Shown: piece by piece, positions 35,415 to 47,790 of the stretch | How positions within the stretch are numbered: position 1 is the first letter of the stretch | How the letters are laid out: each line of letters starts with the position of its first letter | From: Sialis fuliginosa | Taxonomy: Eukaryota > Arthropoda > Insecta > Megaloptera > Sialidae | Direction: 5' to 3' | Length of the DNA: 64,000 bases | Assembly: GCA_961205875.1 (NCBI GenBank) | Contig: OY540813.1 | Location: forward strand, 2,079,001 to 2,143,000 | Notes under the pieces: model-generated | The model's input: only the letters and a program-made list of their open reading frames with translations | What the model was told of the DNA's origin: nothing | Database searches by the model: none | Translations under genes and position numbers: made by a program

Positions 35415-36296
35415 TATTCTATTTCAACAGAAAAAAAACCCGCGCCGCATTTTTATTTACATTTAAAATATGTATATAATATAAAATATGACAATCCAGG
35501 CGGCGGTTTCTTTCTTTCTTTTTGATTTTTTTTTTGCACCACCAACATCACCGTGGCTGCCAATCTGAAATGTCAACGCGCGTGAAGCCGGAGGACAAAT
35601 AGCATAATGACATACATACAAAGAAACGGGTAAATGCGGCGTTTTCCGTGCGTCCGTGTGTCTGTGCGTGCACCAACATTGACCTTTCGCTGTACGCATG
35701 AACGTCGACTAAATCTCCGTGGGAGGGTCTCCCTTACACCCCCCCCCCCCTCCCCCCCCCACACACACACATACACATACGCGAGCATATACAAATTTCG
35801 GGTTAGTTTTGCGAGTAAGCAAATATATTTACATGTAGTATAATGTATGAAATGTACATATATCGTTGGATATGTATATATATATATATATATGTTTATA
35901 TACATGTTTGTTCAGATTATTAAGTCAAAGTTCAGATACTGGAAATGCTTTTATGTATAAGTACCTGGTTTTAGGGTTTTTCTCGGAAAAAAAATCAAGA
36001 ATAAGTTCTAATTTTGTAAATAGGTAAAAAAGGTTTGTAAGAAGCTACATTCAAAATCCTGAAATGATTCACCATTTGTGAACAAAGTTATCGTCAAAAT
36101 AATGTCAATTTTTAGCATTGTGAGCGTACATTTATGCGGTTCCAATTTACGCAGATTCACTTTTACACGGTTAAAAAAGTTTGGAAAAAAGGATGGAAAA
36201 AAGGATGAAAGACTTTAAAAACACAACTAATGGTTATGAAACACATTAAGTTCAAGCTTTTACTTTTTTAAATAAATTCTTATATATTTATATAGT

Positions 36297-37066
36297 AACT
36301 AAATGATTCTACGTCTTATTCTCTTGTATTTTAGTCGATATTTGTATGACGAGTTGAAGTTCACTGCAGGAAATATCACTAAAAAATTTAGAATTTTTGA
36401 TTTCGTTAAAAGTATGTTTATTGTATAGAAAATTAGGTGAAAAGTTGTTTGTTTCAAACCGCAGGTCTGTATCTCAAACCATTCTCGAGATATAGCCTCT
36501 GAAAGTTTTAGTTTTTTCAAATTTTTGGAGAAAAAAGGCCATAACTTTTGAACGTGTGGTCGGATTTGATTTTAGTTGACGGATTTGAAATCAGCGTGTC
36601 AAAATCTATATAATGACATGTATAATACTTCAAAATCCGACAAAAAAATTTTGGTCAAAAATCGACATTTTTTTAAGGTATACCCCTTTGAATTTTTTCG
36701 ATTTTTCGCGAAATTTTTTTTCCCGAGTTTTAAAGTATTGTACATATCATTATATAGATTTTGACACGCTGATTCCAAATCCGTCAACTAAAATCAATTC
36801 CGACCACGCGTTCAAAAGTTATGGCCTTTTTTCTCCAAAAATTTGAAAAAACTGAAACTTTGAGAGGCTATATCTCGAGAACGGTTTGAGATACAGACCT
36901 GCGGTTTGAAACAAACAACTTTTCACGTCATTTTCTATACAATAAACATACTTTTAACGAAATCAAAAATTAAAAAAAAATTTGTGAAATTTCCTGCAAT
37001 GAACTTCAACTCGTCATACAAATATCGACTAAAATACAAGAAAATAAGACGTAGAGGTATTATAGT
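36297..37066 (+). repeat. Large palindrome (hairpin element), copy 2
   Basis: Full copy: 36309 (CTACGTCTTATT) pairs with 37054 and the arms match almost perfectly to a centre near 36682. It shares TTTCGTTAAAAGTATGTTTA just outside the inner block with copies 1 and 3. Beyond the right end, the next 200 bp (to about 37265, ending CTTCGCCACTG) matches the right flank of copy 3, so the palindrome seems to be part of a longer element. Confidence 0.9.
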
Positions 37067-37265
37067 TTTATAACTGAACGTGTAAATTAATATTAAATGT
37101 TATTTTTGACTTTTGGTTAAAATGTTTGAGTTGCGCATAAAGATGAATATTCTAATAATATTTTTAAATTATTTATTAACTGTAAACACAGATTTGTATT
37201 AATTTACCCATAAAGTAAGGGAAGCACTGCTTCCCCTGCTTCCATGGACGCTTCGCCACTGATGT
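37067..37265 (+). repeat. Right flank shared by palindrome copies 2 and 3
   Basis: TGAACGTGTAAATTAATATT, a middle containing AAATTATTTATTAACTG, and the end GGAAGCACTGCTTCCC ... CTTCGCCACTG recur at 59358-59510. The terminal CGCCACTG resembles hAT-type ends (CAGTGGCG). It may be the outer end of the larger element that carries the hairpin. Confidence 0.7.
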
Positions 37266-38103
37266 ACAATTCATAATATATATAGTATTTAACAATAATA
37301 TATTTATTTGTTATATTTGCAGCTCTTCGCGACCCCCTTGTGGGAAGGCCACGGCTCCCTAGGGAGCTGCGGCCCACTAGTTTATGAACCACTGGTCTAT
37401 ATCATAACAGAAATCTGTATTACCTATCTGTGTTATTTACCTAACCTAACTTGATGGTGTTATTTTCACTAACCTAAATTCCACGCGAACGAAGTCGCGG
37501 GTAATTATTATATTTATAAGCACAAATTTCACGACGTCATAACTTTGAAATCATAAAGAAGAAAAAACAAACAAATAAATGTCTAAAAATTCCCGTTTAC
37601 GATAATTGATATTTACGTAAAAAGTTCATAATGTCTTTAATTCTGAACAAACCTGTATATTATCATATTTCAAATATCAATATTTGAAAAGCCTACATAT
37701 CTATTAAACTGTCACATGTAACTAAATAATGCTAGTAGCAATAAAAAATAAAATACACAAAATGGAAAAGCGTCGCACACACAAAACTCTCGAGAAAAAC
37801 CTTTTAGTAATTCTCGCGTCGATCGACGAGCAATAAAAAAACGGTGTGGATCGTTTTAGGATATTCAAATATGCATATAAAACGTTCAACGCGATCGCGG
37901 TGATTTTAATTCTATCAACTATGTACGATGATTTACAAATAGGCTTTTCATTGGAAATGCAGAGAAAGGTTCTATTGTAGTAGGTACCTATGTATAACCT
38001 CCCTACTAGAGCTTTCAATACCCGTATATGTGTAGTAACGAAATATAATAGTCTATAGAAAATACTGGTATTTAATTTAATTTTAAATAATAAATAATAC
38101 AGT

Positions 38104-38395
38104 ACGAGGGTTGCTATTTATATTTCTAGCTTTGGTAACATTGAGTGTTGCCAGGTGCCATCTGTCGTTTTCATTGGAAACTAGACAATATAACCTTCTT
38201 CAGAACATTTTGTAAATTGAGCGCGATTTGTGTTGTTTACAGTTTTTCTTGAAAAAGTCATCTCGGCAAAGAATGGGATTAACTAGTGAACATTTTCGTG
38301 CGATTATTTTTCATAACTTTCGACGTGGATTATCAAGACAAGAGTGTATCGATGAACTTAATTCTTTATACGGTGATAAAGTATTGGTATAACAA
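38104..38395 (+). mobile_element. mariner element, 5' fragment
   Basis: Starts ACGAGGGTTGCTATTTATAT at a TA, a mariner-type terminal repeat. The start of a transposase follows at 38273. It is cut at about 38395 by the AATATCGGTTCAGTGG-family repeat, so the catalytic domain and 3' end are gone. Confidence 0.75.
38273..38392 (+). pseudogene. Truncated mariner transposase, N-terminal 39 codons
   Basis: ATG at 38273 opens a frame beginning MGLTSEHFRAIIFHNFRRG and continuing through LSRQECIDELNSLYGD, then three unrelated residues and TAA. This matches the first helix-turn-helix of mariner transposases (EHFR..I...F..G.....EC...L...YG). The DDD catalytic domain of the roughly 345-residue enzyme is absent, so it cannot be active. 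Assignment rests on motif recognition. Confidence 0.8.
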
Positions 38396-38655
38396 CAATT
38401 GACAATTTCAATCTAAATTTAAATTTATTCAAACGTCAAAATGACATTTAATATATCAATTTAAAAAAACAAAACACGATTTTAAAAATCAAAATTGATA
38501 TAAATCTTTCTAAGGGAATATTTTACAACAAATGTTGTAGACTTATATTATAAGAAATTGAATGCTCTACAAAAAAGATCCTATAAAATTTTAACGTAAC
38601 ATGTATCGTTCTCGAGATACCTTGAAAAAATAAATATTTTAGGATGTCACCCTTC
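38396..38655 (+). repeat. AATATCGGTTCAGTGG family, copy E (5' part)
   Basis: Begins ACAATTTCAATCTAAATTTA directly where the mariner fragment ends and stops near AAATATTTTAGGATGTCACC. It either truncated the mariner or inserted into it. Confidence 0.65.
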
Positions 38656-39056
38656 CAAAATGCACCAATCACGTCGTTATATTTATCCAAAGGCTACTAG
38701 ATATACAACACTTCTAATTCTTCTGTTTAAAAACCATTTAAAAACATGTTAAAATTAATTATAGATCGATTATAAATTTGACAAAATATATTTCGCGTTT
38801 CGATAAAAACATATCACTTTTTGATTTCTATTAACGCCGGACGCGTCAAACGAAAAATGGTCATTTTTGTGTACGATGGACACATAATGAGATAATGTAT
38901 CGACAGAAACGGGCCCATCTCGCTAATAATAAATTGCGCGTTTGATTGAATCCAGTTTGGCAATCTGCCAACAACCCTTGCTGCCATCATAGGCGCCTCA
39001 ATTTCTCGTACAAAAAAAACTTTTTAAGGATTATTTTTTTTTTGTTAAAATATATA

Positions 39057-39578
39057 AGGTACTGGCACCAATCTTGGATATGACCCCGGTAATGGCTATT
39101 TTTAAACTAAATGTACTGATTTCTGAATATTAATATATTTATATATGCATTTCACTGTTTTACAACGTGATTTGATGACAATCGGCCAATAGGTGTCAAA
39201 ATGGTGGACATTTAAACTAATTATTAGTATAATTTATTAATTAATTATTATATTATCATAGCAACTGCTTTACATTGTTTCAAAATTGACGATTCTTTCT
39301 TTTATATCTTTTGTGTCGTAGTACTTATCATTAGCAAGTGTCCATTACTACGTGCTCTTTACTGGTTTTACTATATCCATTACTGAAGAAAAAAACATAA
39401 ACAAAAGGCTATAATTAAAAAAAAAAAAAATTCGGGCTTTGGTAATTAAATAGATTAAATAAAGAGTTACTTATTTTATTAGTAATATGAGTTCATGACA
39501 ATTACAAAAAAGAAGCCCATCAATCACAAAAAACAGTAAACCTTGCTCATATAGCGGCCATAACTGGTACCAGTACCT
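39057..39578 (+). mobile_element. AGGTACTGG family, complete copy (522 bp)
   Basis: Inverted ends AGGTACTGGCACC and GGTACCAGTACCT with TA on both sides, consistent with a TA-target (Tc1/mariner-type) MITE. The interior has ACAATCGGCCAATAGGTGTC and TTGTGTCGTAGTACTTATCA. It is the reference for at least eight copies or fragments in this window. Confidence 0.85.
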
Positions 39579-39723
39579 TATCAAATTAAAAACATGGTTT
39601 TTAAAGTAAATTAACAATAAGATAACTTTACCCTATTTGGCATATTTTAAAGAACTTATCATTATCTATCATAATGTATATCTTCTTCCCACCAATTTAC
39701 CGCAAATTTCGACGCCTTCGCTA

Positions 39724-39871
39724 CAGTGGCGTACCCATGATTTATAGAAGGGATATTTTTAATGGGGGACAATTGACAATTTTTTTAACATATACATTAT
39801 ACGTTATAATAATCTGGTTAAGACAATGCGGAAGGGCTAGCCCACCCCCTCCCCTTTTGGTAACGCCACTG
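39724..39871. mobile_element. hAT-type MITE, 148 bp
   Basis: Ends CAGTGGCGTACC and GGTAACGCCACTG. The flanks CTTCGCTA and CTACACTA match at 5 of 8 positions, a decayed 8-bp duplication. Related to 28808-28972. Confidence 0.7.
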
Positions 39872-40135
39872 CTACACTAACGGCAAAGAGAATAACAAAA
39901 CCTAAAATCCCGGGTTCAGTGAACCGGTAAATAATGGATAAAAAGGAAAATGCTTTTTGTATTTACATATTTCTTTTTCATCGCCCTGTTTTGTTGTATA
40001 ATACAAGGCCGCCTACACTTACGCTTAACTTAACTTGTTAATATTGGAAAATGAATGATGAATAATGTGTTTTCTGATCGGGAAAATGGTAAGCCTTCAC
40101 TTAAAATGGTGGTTCGAAGCAGTTCTGGAACTTCT

Positions 40136-41344
40136 TTGGTTTTTTTGGATTAATGGGCTTGTTTTTTGTAATTCTCATGAACTCATGTTACTAATAAAAC
40201 AAGTAACTCTTTATTTAATCAATTTAATTACCAAAGTCACCAAATATAGTTTGTTTTTTAAATTATAGCCAATTAGAATTTTGAAAAAATCAATTTTTTC
40301 TATCTCAAAGTAGAATATTTCAAAAGTATTCTCTGAAAATTTTAGACAAATGTCATGTCCATAGACGATTCAGTGTAAGTTCCAAAATAAATTTTTTATC
40401 TGCATGCAAATCGTACTCAAAACTTTAAACGCGTTTTTCTCGAAACCATGTTTTCGAAGTCGTTGATCACTGTAACTTGAGAGCGGCTTTGCCGATCGGT
40501 TTGAAATTTTTCTCACTTATTCTATACATAATTGTCCTCAGGATGGACGAAGGATTTTTTTTGGACGATTATTATTTTTTTTATAGCCGAAAATGCGAGT
40601 GAAATTTTAGTCGATTCAATATCTGCCATTTTCTGAAAATTTAAAATTTTTCAAATTCCTTCGTTCATTCGGAACATCATGTCATTAACTAATGATCCCT
40701 TTTGTTTTTTTTATTTCAGATGAACTAGTGACGAGCAGCAGTAATCACGGCAAAACACTCATTTTTTTGGACCCCTCCCAAATTTGTTGTATCCTACTTA
40801 TTTTTTAATATTTTGCCATAAAAAAATTACAATATTTTCTGTAAATATATATCTTTAATGTGGAAAAACATTTGTTATTAATTATTTTAATGCGTGGCCA
40901 AAAAAAAATCCTAGAAAAGAGCCAACTGGGTCTACCCTCTTAAATAAAAAAAAGATTTGATTACAATGTTTTTTCTCCAGAAATGCAAAGATAAAACCAG
41001 TAATGAGCACGCGGTGATGGACACTTGTTAATGATTACAAAATGATAAGTACTACGACACAAAAGATATAAAAGAAAGAATCGTCAATTTTGAAACAATG
41101 TAAAGCAGTTGCTATGATAATATAATAATTAATAAATAAATTACACTAATAATTAGTTTAAATATCCACCATTTTGACACCTATTGGCCTCATGTCATCA
41201 AATCACGCTGTAAGACAGTTAAATGTATATAGATTAATATTCAGAAATGGTAGTAATCAAATATCAACACATATTTCTAATTCAGTACATTTAATTTAAA
41301 AATTACCAATACTGGGGTCATGTCCAAGACTGGTGCCAGTACCT
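40136..41344 (-). mobile_element. AGGTACTGG family copy split by a 670-bp insertion
   Basis: The host continues from AAATTATAGCC at 40270 to TGTTTTTTCTCCAG near 40966 and ends GGTGCCAGTACCT. The gap is element 40271-40941. Confidence 0.8.
40271..40941. mobile_element. Nested element with AACTGGGTCTACCCTCT end
   Basis: The right end AACTGGGTCTACCCTCT mirrors the left end AGGGGGCAGACCCAGTT seen intact at 50272. Its own left end has lost about 12 bp. The interior contains GTTGATCACTGTAACTTGAG and no recognised protein. Confidence 0.65.
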
Positions 41345-41910
41345 TATCTATTTATGAAATTTCGTTAAATTTATCAGTAGTTACATAAACAGGTTTGATG
41401 AGATTCCGATACCCGACGTCAAGTATAAACAAAAGAAAATGTTGCATTTCATTCTCATTTTCTTTTGTTTGAATTTTCACAGCACACGTAGCATTTATAA
41501 AGTATTCACCACGTATTTAAACAGACATGTGCCATAGAGGAAAAGCTCTTTAATCAAATACACCGATTTAACGAAACCTCAAAGTTTTCATGAATTCAGC
41601 GAAATTTCGTGAATCTAGGTCGACTAGATCACGAACGAGAAGTCCTCAGATCGATGACGTCATCGTCAATAGTGTTTTGTCTGTGCACAGCCGACCTTGA
41701 TTTTTTTTGTCGGAAAACGCAGACTCGACGATTTTCGCATAGAGAACTTCCGTCAATTGTTTTATTAATAAGAATTAATAAATCATTTTGCGGAGTAGCT
41801 AATTTATAAAGTTAATTTCAGTGTTGCATTGAATTTTACGTAGAGTATAAAGTCTTGGATAATGCACCAGTTTTGGACACACGTATAATTGAATCTTCTA
41901 TATCTCTATA

Positions 41911-42732
41911 CAGGGTGGCGCAATGAAAACGAAACGGTCGCGTTTTTGGTCAGTTAAAATAATATTTTGAAAAAACGCTCGGACACGTCGATTTTGCAAG
42001 AATCTTTTCAACCCTCTGCGCTATGAGCACAACCCTTAAAATTTTAAATAGCATGATAGGGCAAGTGATACCTCATTTGAAAGGTTTTTTCATTCTGAAC
42101 AAGGTGCTTTTTGTTTTTTTCAAATCTGTTTAATTTTAGTCAAGTTATTTACATTTTTAATTCCATGAATGCATTTATTTTCTGATCAACAAAACAAAGT
42201 AGGCTTATTATCGAGGAATGTCGCCAACTAACTCCCCAAACGTTTCAACAAGTGAGAAATAATTTTGAGCATAACTTGTATTTTTGTATGAAAGCTAGCG
42301 GAGCTCAATTTGAACATTTATTGAATTAATTAAAGTTTTGGATGTTAGTAAATTTTTGTGAATTATCTGAATTATAAGAAAATAAGCCTCCTTTGTTTTG
42401 AGTTTTAGTTCTGAATGTTTTTTGTTGATCAGAAAATAAATGCATTCATGGAATTAAAAATGTAAATAAATTGACTAAAATTAAACAGATTTGAAAAAAA
42501 CAAAAGCACTTTGTTTAGAATGAAAAAACCTTTCAAATGAGGTATCACTTGCCCTATCATGCTATTTAAAATTTTAAGGGTTGTGCTCATAGCGCAGAGG
42601 GTTGGAAAGATTCTGGCAAAAATTTTATTGCAAAAGATGTTCCCCTTGAAAGCAAAATCGACGTGTTCGAGCGTTTTTTCAAAATCCTATTTTAACTGAC
42701 CAAAAACGCGACCATTTCGTTGCGCCACCCTG
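41911..42732. mobile_element. 822-bp palindromic element with CAGGGTGGCGCAA ends
   Basis: CAGGGTGGCGCAATGAAAAC at the left and TTGCGCCACCCTG at the right, each next to TATA. The arms stay complementary for about 330 bp (for example CTCTGCGCTATGAGCACAAC and its partner near 42580) around a short loop near 42330. No coding capacity. Confidence 0.85.
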
Positions 42733-42889
42733 TATATAATAATGAATGTTTGTATAGGGAAATAATTTTTCTGTGCATTTTCGTAGCTATTAATATTTTA
42801 TTAAAATCTAAAATTGAACATCAAAAGATTTTTATTTTTTGATTTTCATACAAATTCAAAGACGGGACCTGGTGTTTCCTGGGAGTTTA

Positions 42890-43387
42890 AAATATAATTT
42901 TACACGATTTTCTCAATAACTACTGAACAGATTTCATTCCGGTTTTCACTAATGGATATATTAGATTTAGGTGTATATTTTATCCGAAAAAAAAAACAAT
43001 TCGCAGTGAACTGTGTGTTGGGTGGGCATGTTGGGTGGGTATATGGAATATTTTAGGTTACTATGATGTGTATATATTAATTAATTAACCAGAGTAACAC
43101 CGGGTCAAATGCGCTAGTTATGAATATTTGTTAATATTTGATTACTGCCATTACTCAACCTTAATTTCTGCACGATTTTCTCAATAACTACTGAACAGAT
43201 TTTATTCCGGTTTTCACTAAAAGATAGAGTTTTTCACGAGGAAGATTTAGGTATGTATATAATTTGTGGATATTTTGAGAAAAGTCGGGAAAAAAAAATT
43301 AGCGATGTGTTCAAAGTTCAAATAATGTTTTATAGTTTTATTACAGATTAAATTAATATCGCTCGGGTATCACCGAGTCCAATGTAT
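42890..43387 (+). mobile_element. Two tandem Helitron-type tails
   Basis: ACGATTTTCTCAATAACTAC occurs at about 42904 and 43172. The first copy ends with a hairpin tail ACACCGGGTCAAATGCGCTAG at 43097-43117. The second ends GGGTATCACCGAGTCCAATG near 43383. Confidence 0.6.
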
Positions 43388-43836
43388 ACAAAAAGGGTTG
43401 ACAAACTCAGTAGTGTATTTAATTTCACAAACTAATTAATAATGTATTTAGTTTTCTAATTATTATTCGAGGTTTTATATATGTACATATATACTGTATA
43501 ATACATATCATAAAAACGTTTGTTCGGATATTATATGTATAACCGACCGAATGTAAATCATTAGAAACGGGCTCCAGTGGAAAATAAACAAAGCAATACA
43601 GTTTAAAGTTTAAACAGACAGAGCCTACTTGTTCTTTTATTATTAAGAAATAATCTCTTGTTTGAGTAATCCGCGATCTGCAAGACATTATACGAAAAAT
43701 AAACGATATTTATTCTGTAACCATAAACCTGTGGTTTCTAAAATGTTTATGTAGGTACATCGTACATGCATGTAGTACATTCTATACAAAAATATCTACA
43801 GTATTTTTCCGTACCTCAAAAAAAAACGAAACCCTA

Positions 43837-44215
43837 AAAAAATATTCCATAAAATTTTCACGTAACATGTGTCGTTCTTGAAACAATAAATATTTTAGGA
43901 TGTCACCCCTCCCCCTTACGCATGATTTCTATTATTTTGAAATGGGACCGTCCTCAAGCCAGACCCAACCATCCGACCAAGTTTCAATAATATCGGTTCA
44001 GTGGTTCATGAGTTATGCGTGTGACAAGGATTCAGGGAACAGACACACACACACACACAAACAGACGGACAGACAGACAGACACGGAACGAAAAGTGTTT
44101 GTCTTGACGTTAAACGGAAAGATCAATTTAAAATTTTGAAATCGGAGAACATTTTTTTTGTCTCAATATAAAACGATCACAAAGCTTCTCGTATCTTCGA
44201 TATTGTGAGGAAGCA
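43837..44215 (+). repeat. AATATCGGTTCAGTGG family, copy C
   Basis: Same block order as the 10-kb copy, with a longer CA/CAGA run near 44044-44087. The 3' end, CACAAAGCTTCTCGTATCTT, is repeated once more at 44339-44375. Confidence 0.7.
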
Positions 44216-44503
44216 ACTGTACTTTCCTCATTTTTTATTTATTTTTCAGTCGATTACTTTGACTACAATACCTTTTCTTATAAAATACGTTCAAAGAAAA
44301 CCTCAAACATTTGTTTGTTTGTCTCAATATAAAACAATCACATAGCTTCTCGTATCTTCGATATTACGAGAAAGTAAAACTTTTGAAGACCACTGCTCTA
44401 GGCAAATGCCTCGGTCACTAAAACCTCTACTGTTTATCGACCACTGGTTCATAAAAAAATCGTTGAAAGATAAAGATAAAGGATGAGTAAACGGTAAAAT
44501 CCG

Positions 44504-44794
44504 TTGATGGAGAAAAGACCCTTTTGTAATGAAAGATTTTCAGAGAGCGTATGGGGGTTGAAGAAAAGGACGAAAATCTCTTTTCCCAAACCGAAAACTG
44601 TCTCGATGCAGCTGAGGATTTATTTATTTTCTTTAAACGATCTGGCGGCCAATATTTTTGTGAACCAGGAAGCGATTATAACACGAAATCAATATATTCA
44701 CTTTTGTGTACGTATTTTTATAACTGTACAATCAATACCTTGCGGTAGTGTCAATCAGATACAAAAACATGTGTTTGTTTTTATCAAATACTAA
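44504..44794 (+). other. Unrecognised open frame, 96 codons
   Basis: An open frame starting MMEKRPFCNERF with no recognised domain and no second copy noticed in the window. No splice signals or polyadenylation site support it. It is more likely chance or decayed element sequence than a gene. Confidence 0.15.
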
Positions 44795-44811
44795 CTTCGC
44801 TCGCCTAAATA

Positions 44812-45630
44812 TAAGTTAGATATATGGTATCGCGGAATTTATTTTGGATATTTTGATTCTACACAATAGACATGATGCCTAATTTTTAAAAACTATTCTA
44901 TGATGATCTTACGTGTCTCCTATTTCCAAAAAAATACTTATTTCTGCTGAAAATAAAGGTTTAATCACAAAAATTGACTCTTTTAAAACTAATGGCGCAT
45001 TTGTGACGTCACGCCTATGTAAAGACTCCTTGTCAACAATAATAAATCCTTGTTCCATCGCTAACGTTTCTCGGTTTTAGTTTTGGTAACACAAAACTGA
45101 GCAAATTGATAATTTAAAACCACAAAATAATTTATAAACAGTGCAGATATTAATGAAACAAAAATGATGTTTACTTAGCCATGACGTCATCCACTCTGAC
45201 TGGTGTTTTATCAAACATGGCGGATTGCTGTATTTTGTGTTTTTATTTTAACAAAAATCATATTAATGTCGCTTTTAATATAAAAATAAATACATTTTTT
45301 AGAATCTTTTTAACCTATTTTATTATTTAAAATTCATAATTTCAGTGATACTTTGTTACTGGCATCATGCCTTTACTATATTATTTTTTTCAATATTGAA
45401 CGGTTTAGGCAACGTATTGCAAAAACGCGCTAGCGGTAAACTTTTTTCCGACTTGATTTACTATTATCGTCACTGCTTATTCCTTATGTTACCTAACGTA
45501 ACAAAATATATACTAAAACCTGGTCAAAGAACATATCTTTGAATTAAAAAAAAAACACGTAAATCAGATAAGTGGTTCTCGAGTGATAAGCGCATTTACG
45601 AACAGACAGACAGACAGAAAGACGTTGCAT
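44812..45630 (-). mobile_element. Helitron-like remnant, split by insertion
   Basis: Left part resembles the ATATAAGTTAGATATATGGT block. Right part carries CAATATTGAACGGTTTAGGC, ACTATTATCGTCACTGCTTA and AAGTGGTTCTCGAGTGATAA. These are the reverse complement of blocks in the 19.5-kb Helitron. Confidence 0.7.
44871..45369 (+). mobile_element. Element with ATGATGCC/GGCATCAT ends inside a Helitron remnant
   Basis: Short inverted ends CATGATGCC (44871) and GGCATCATG (45361-45369) enclose about 500 bp related to 11125-11850. Helitron-family sequence lies on both sides (44812-44870 and 45385-45630), so this element inserted into an older Helitron copy. Confidence 0.65.
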
Positions 45631-45839
45631 AAGAATTGTCGTTAAATTATATTATTGTTGTGTTTGAAAAGTAAATTTTTTATAGGTAGAGTTACTACTG
45701 TCCGTGGTATGAATATTGACCAGAAAATTATAGTTTATTCTAAACAGTATTTTTCTTGATAAATTCTCAAGAAAAAATAAAATAAAACCGATTCAAAAAT
45801 ACCCTAACAACACTGAAAAGTATAAAATAATTAAAAACA

Positions 45840-46015
45840 GTTTAATTTTTTTCTTAAAAAGTTTTTTGTTTTTCCCTTTTGAGTGACGTATCTTCGAAGT
45901 CCTTGATCAGATTCTGATGAAATTTATATGGGACCCCCTCGGGAATATATTCTTTCAAACAAACAAAAAATCATCCAAATCTGTTCAAATTTGTCGGAGT
46001 TACCCCGAACATACA
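45840..46015 (+). repeat. GAGTGACGTATCTTC-family repeat, copy 3
   Basis: Carries TTTTGAGTGACGTATCTTCG, GATCAGATTCTGATGAAATT and TGTCGGAGTTACC, in the same order as the 9.2-kb copy. Confidence 0.65.
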
Positions 46016-46499
46016 TAAAAAATATACATAGTCGAATTAAGAACCTCCTTCTTTGAATTCGATTAAAAATGTATCAATTGGACGCTTAAGGGTCAAATAA
46101 ACGTTAAAATTTAAAATCAATTTGTTTATTAATATGACACAATTAAGAGCACATGCATAAATTGACATTCTAGGGTTAAAATGTCAATAGAATCGCATTC
46201 ACATCAATAAATCAAACTGATTTTTCACAGCTTTGAACAAGTAATAGAATTTAAAAGAAAAACACGCTGGCCTACATTAATTCTAGGTTCTTAGGTTTTT
46301 TAACTCTAAAGCAAAAGCTAACTCTATTTTATAAAATCGTAATCATGTATTTAATAAATTTTAAATAAAGTTTTTGAAACTTCTACGATTTTGTTCACCA
46401 TTTTGTATTTGCTATTCTGAATCTCGTTAAACTAATGTAAAAATCGTCATTAGCGTTCTCAAAAACACGCAGATTATGAAATTATGATAGAGAAATGTC

Positions 46500-47790
46500 G
46501 TAAAAGCTTTAAGAGAATGACACTCATGAGTAGCGTTAGGTTAGCATTGTGCTAAATGATGTTAAACTTACGTTTTCTAACCTTAAAACGCCTTGTTAAC
46601 CAAAATAAAAAAACACGTGTTTAATGCTTTTCAATGTACTCATACTACGTGTGTGAAAATTTCAAATCAGTGAATAGCACTCATGAGTAACGTTAGGTTA
46701 GCATTGTGTTAAATTTTCGAATGCGTTTTCTAACCTTAAAACACCTTGTTAACCAAAATAAAAAACACGTGTTTAATGCTTTTCAATGTACTCATACTAC
46801 GTGTGTGAAAATTTCAAATCAGTGAATAGCACTCATGAGTAACGTTAGGTTAGCATTGTGTTAAATTTTCGAATGCGTTTTCTAACCTTAAAACACCTTG
46901 TTAACCAAAATAAAAAACACGTGTTTAATGCTTTTCAATGTACTCATACTACGTGTGTGAAAATTTCAAATCAGTGAATAGCACTCATGAGTAACGTTAG
47001 GTTAGCATTGTGTTAAATTTTCGAATGCGTTTTCTAACCTTAAAACGCCTTGTTAGCCAAAATAAAAAAATACGTATTTAATGTTTTTCAATATACTACG
47101 TGTATGTAAAATTTTTAGAATATCAGCGAATAGCACTCATGAGTAGCGTTAGGGTAGCATTTTGTTAAATCGTGTTAAATTTTCGAATGCGTTTTCTAAC
47201 CTTAAAACGTCCTTGTTAGCCAAAATAAAAAAGAACACGTGTTTAATGTTTTTCGATGTACTACGTGAGTGCAAAATTTCAAGAATATCGACGAATGGCA
47301 CTCATGAGTAGCGTTAGGTTAGCATTATGCTGAATGACGTTAAACTTTCGAATGCGTTTTATAACCTTCAAACGCTTTGTTAGTCAAAATAAAAAAACAC
47401 GTGTATTTAATATTTTTCGATGTACTACGTGAATGCAAAGTTTCAAGAATATCGGCGAATGGCACTCATGAGTAGCGTTAGGTTAGCATTGTGCTGAACG
47501 GTGTTAAACTTTCGAATGCGTTTTCTAGCCTTAAAACGTCTTGTTAGCCAAAATAAAAAAAAACACGTGTATTTAATGTTTTTCGATATACTACGTGAGT
47601 GCAAAGTTTCAAGAATATCGACGAATGGCACTCATGAGTAGCGTTAGGTTAGCATTGTGCTGAACGGTGTTAAACTTTCAAATGCGTTTTCTAACCTTAA
47701 AACACGTGTGTTTAATCTTTTTTAATGTACTACGAGTGTGCAAAATTTCAAGAATATCGGCGAATGGCACTTAAGTAGTGTTACTTATCA
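46500..47790 (+). repeat. Tandem array, 152-166-bp unit, about 8 copies
   Basis: CACTCATGAG starts at 46521, 46678, 46830, 46982, 47134, 47299, 47463 and 47629, with a diverged ninth at 47768. The spacing is 152 bp in the middle and 164-166 bp on the right, so two unit variants were amplified separately. Each unit has GCGTTAGGTTAGCATT and, in most units, the palindrome AACACGTGTTT. A lone related unit stands at 17340-18085. Confidence 0.9.

Noticed and set aside
35573-35905. 110-residue minus-strand frame, longest in the window
   Set aside because: It runs through TA, CA and C/G low-complexity sequence (35739-35900) and has no recognisable domain.
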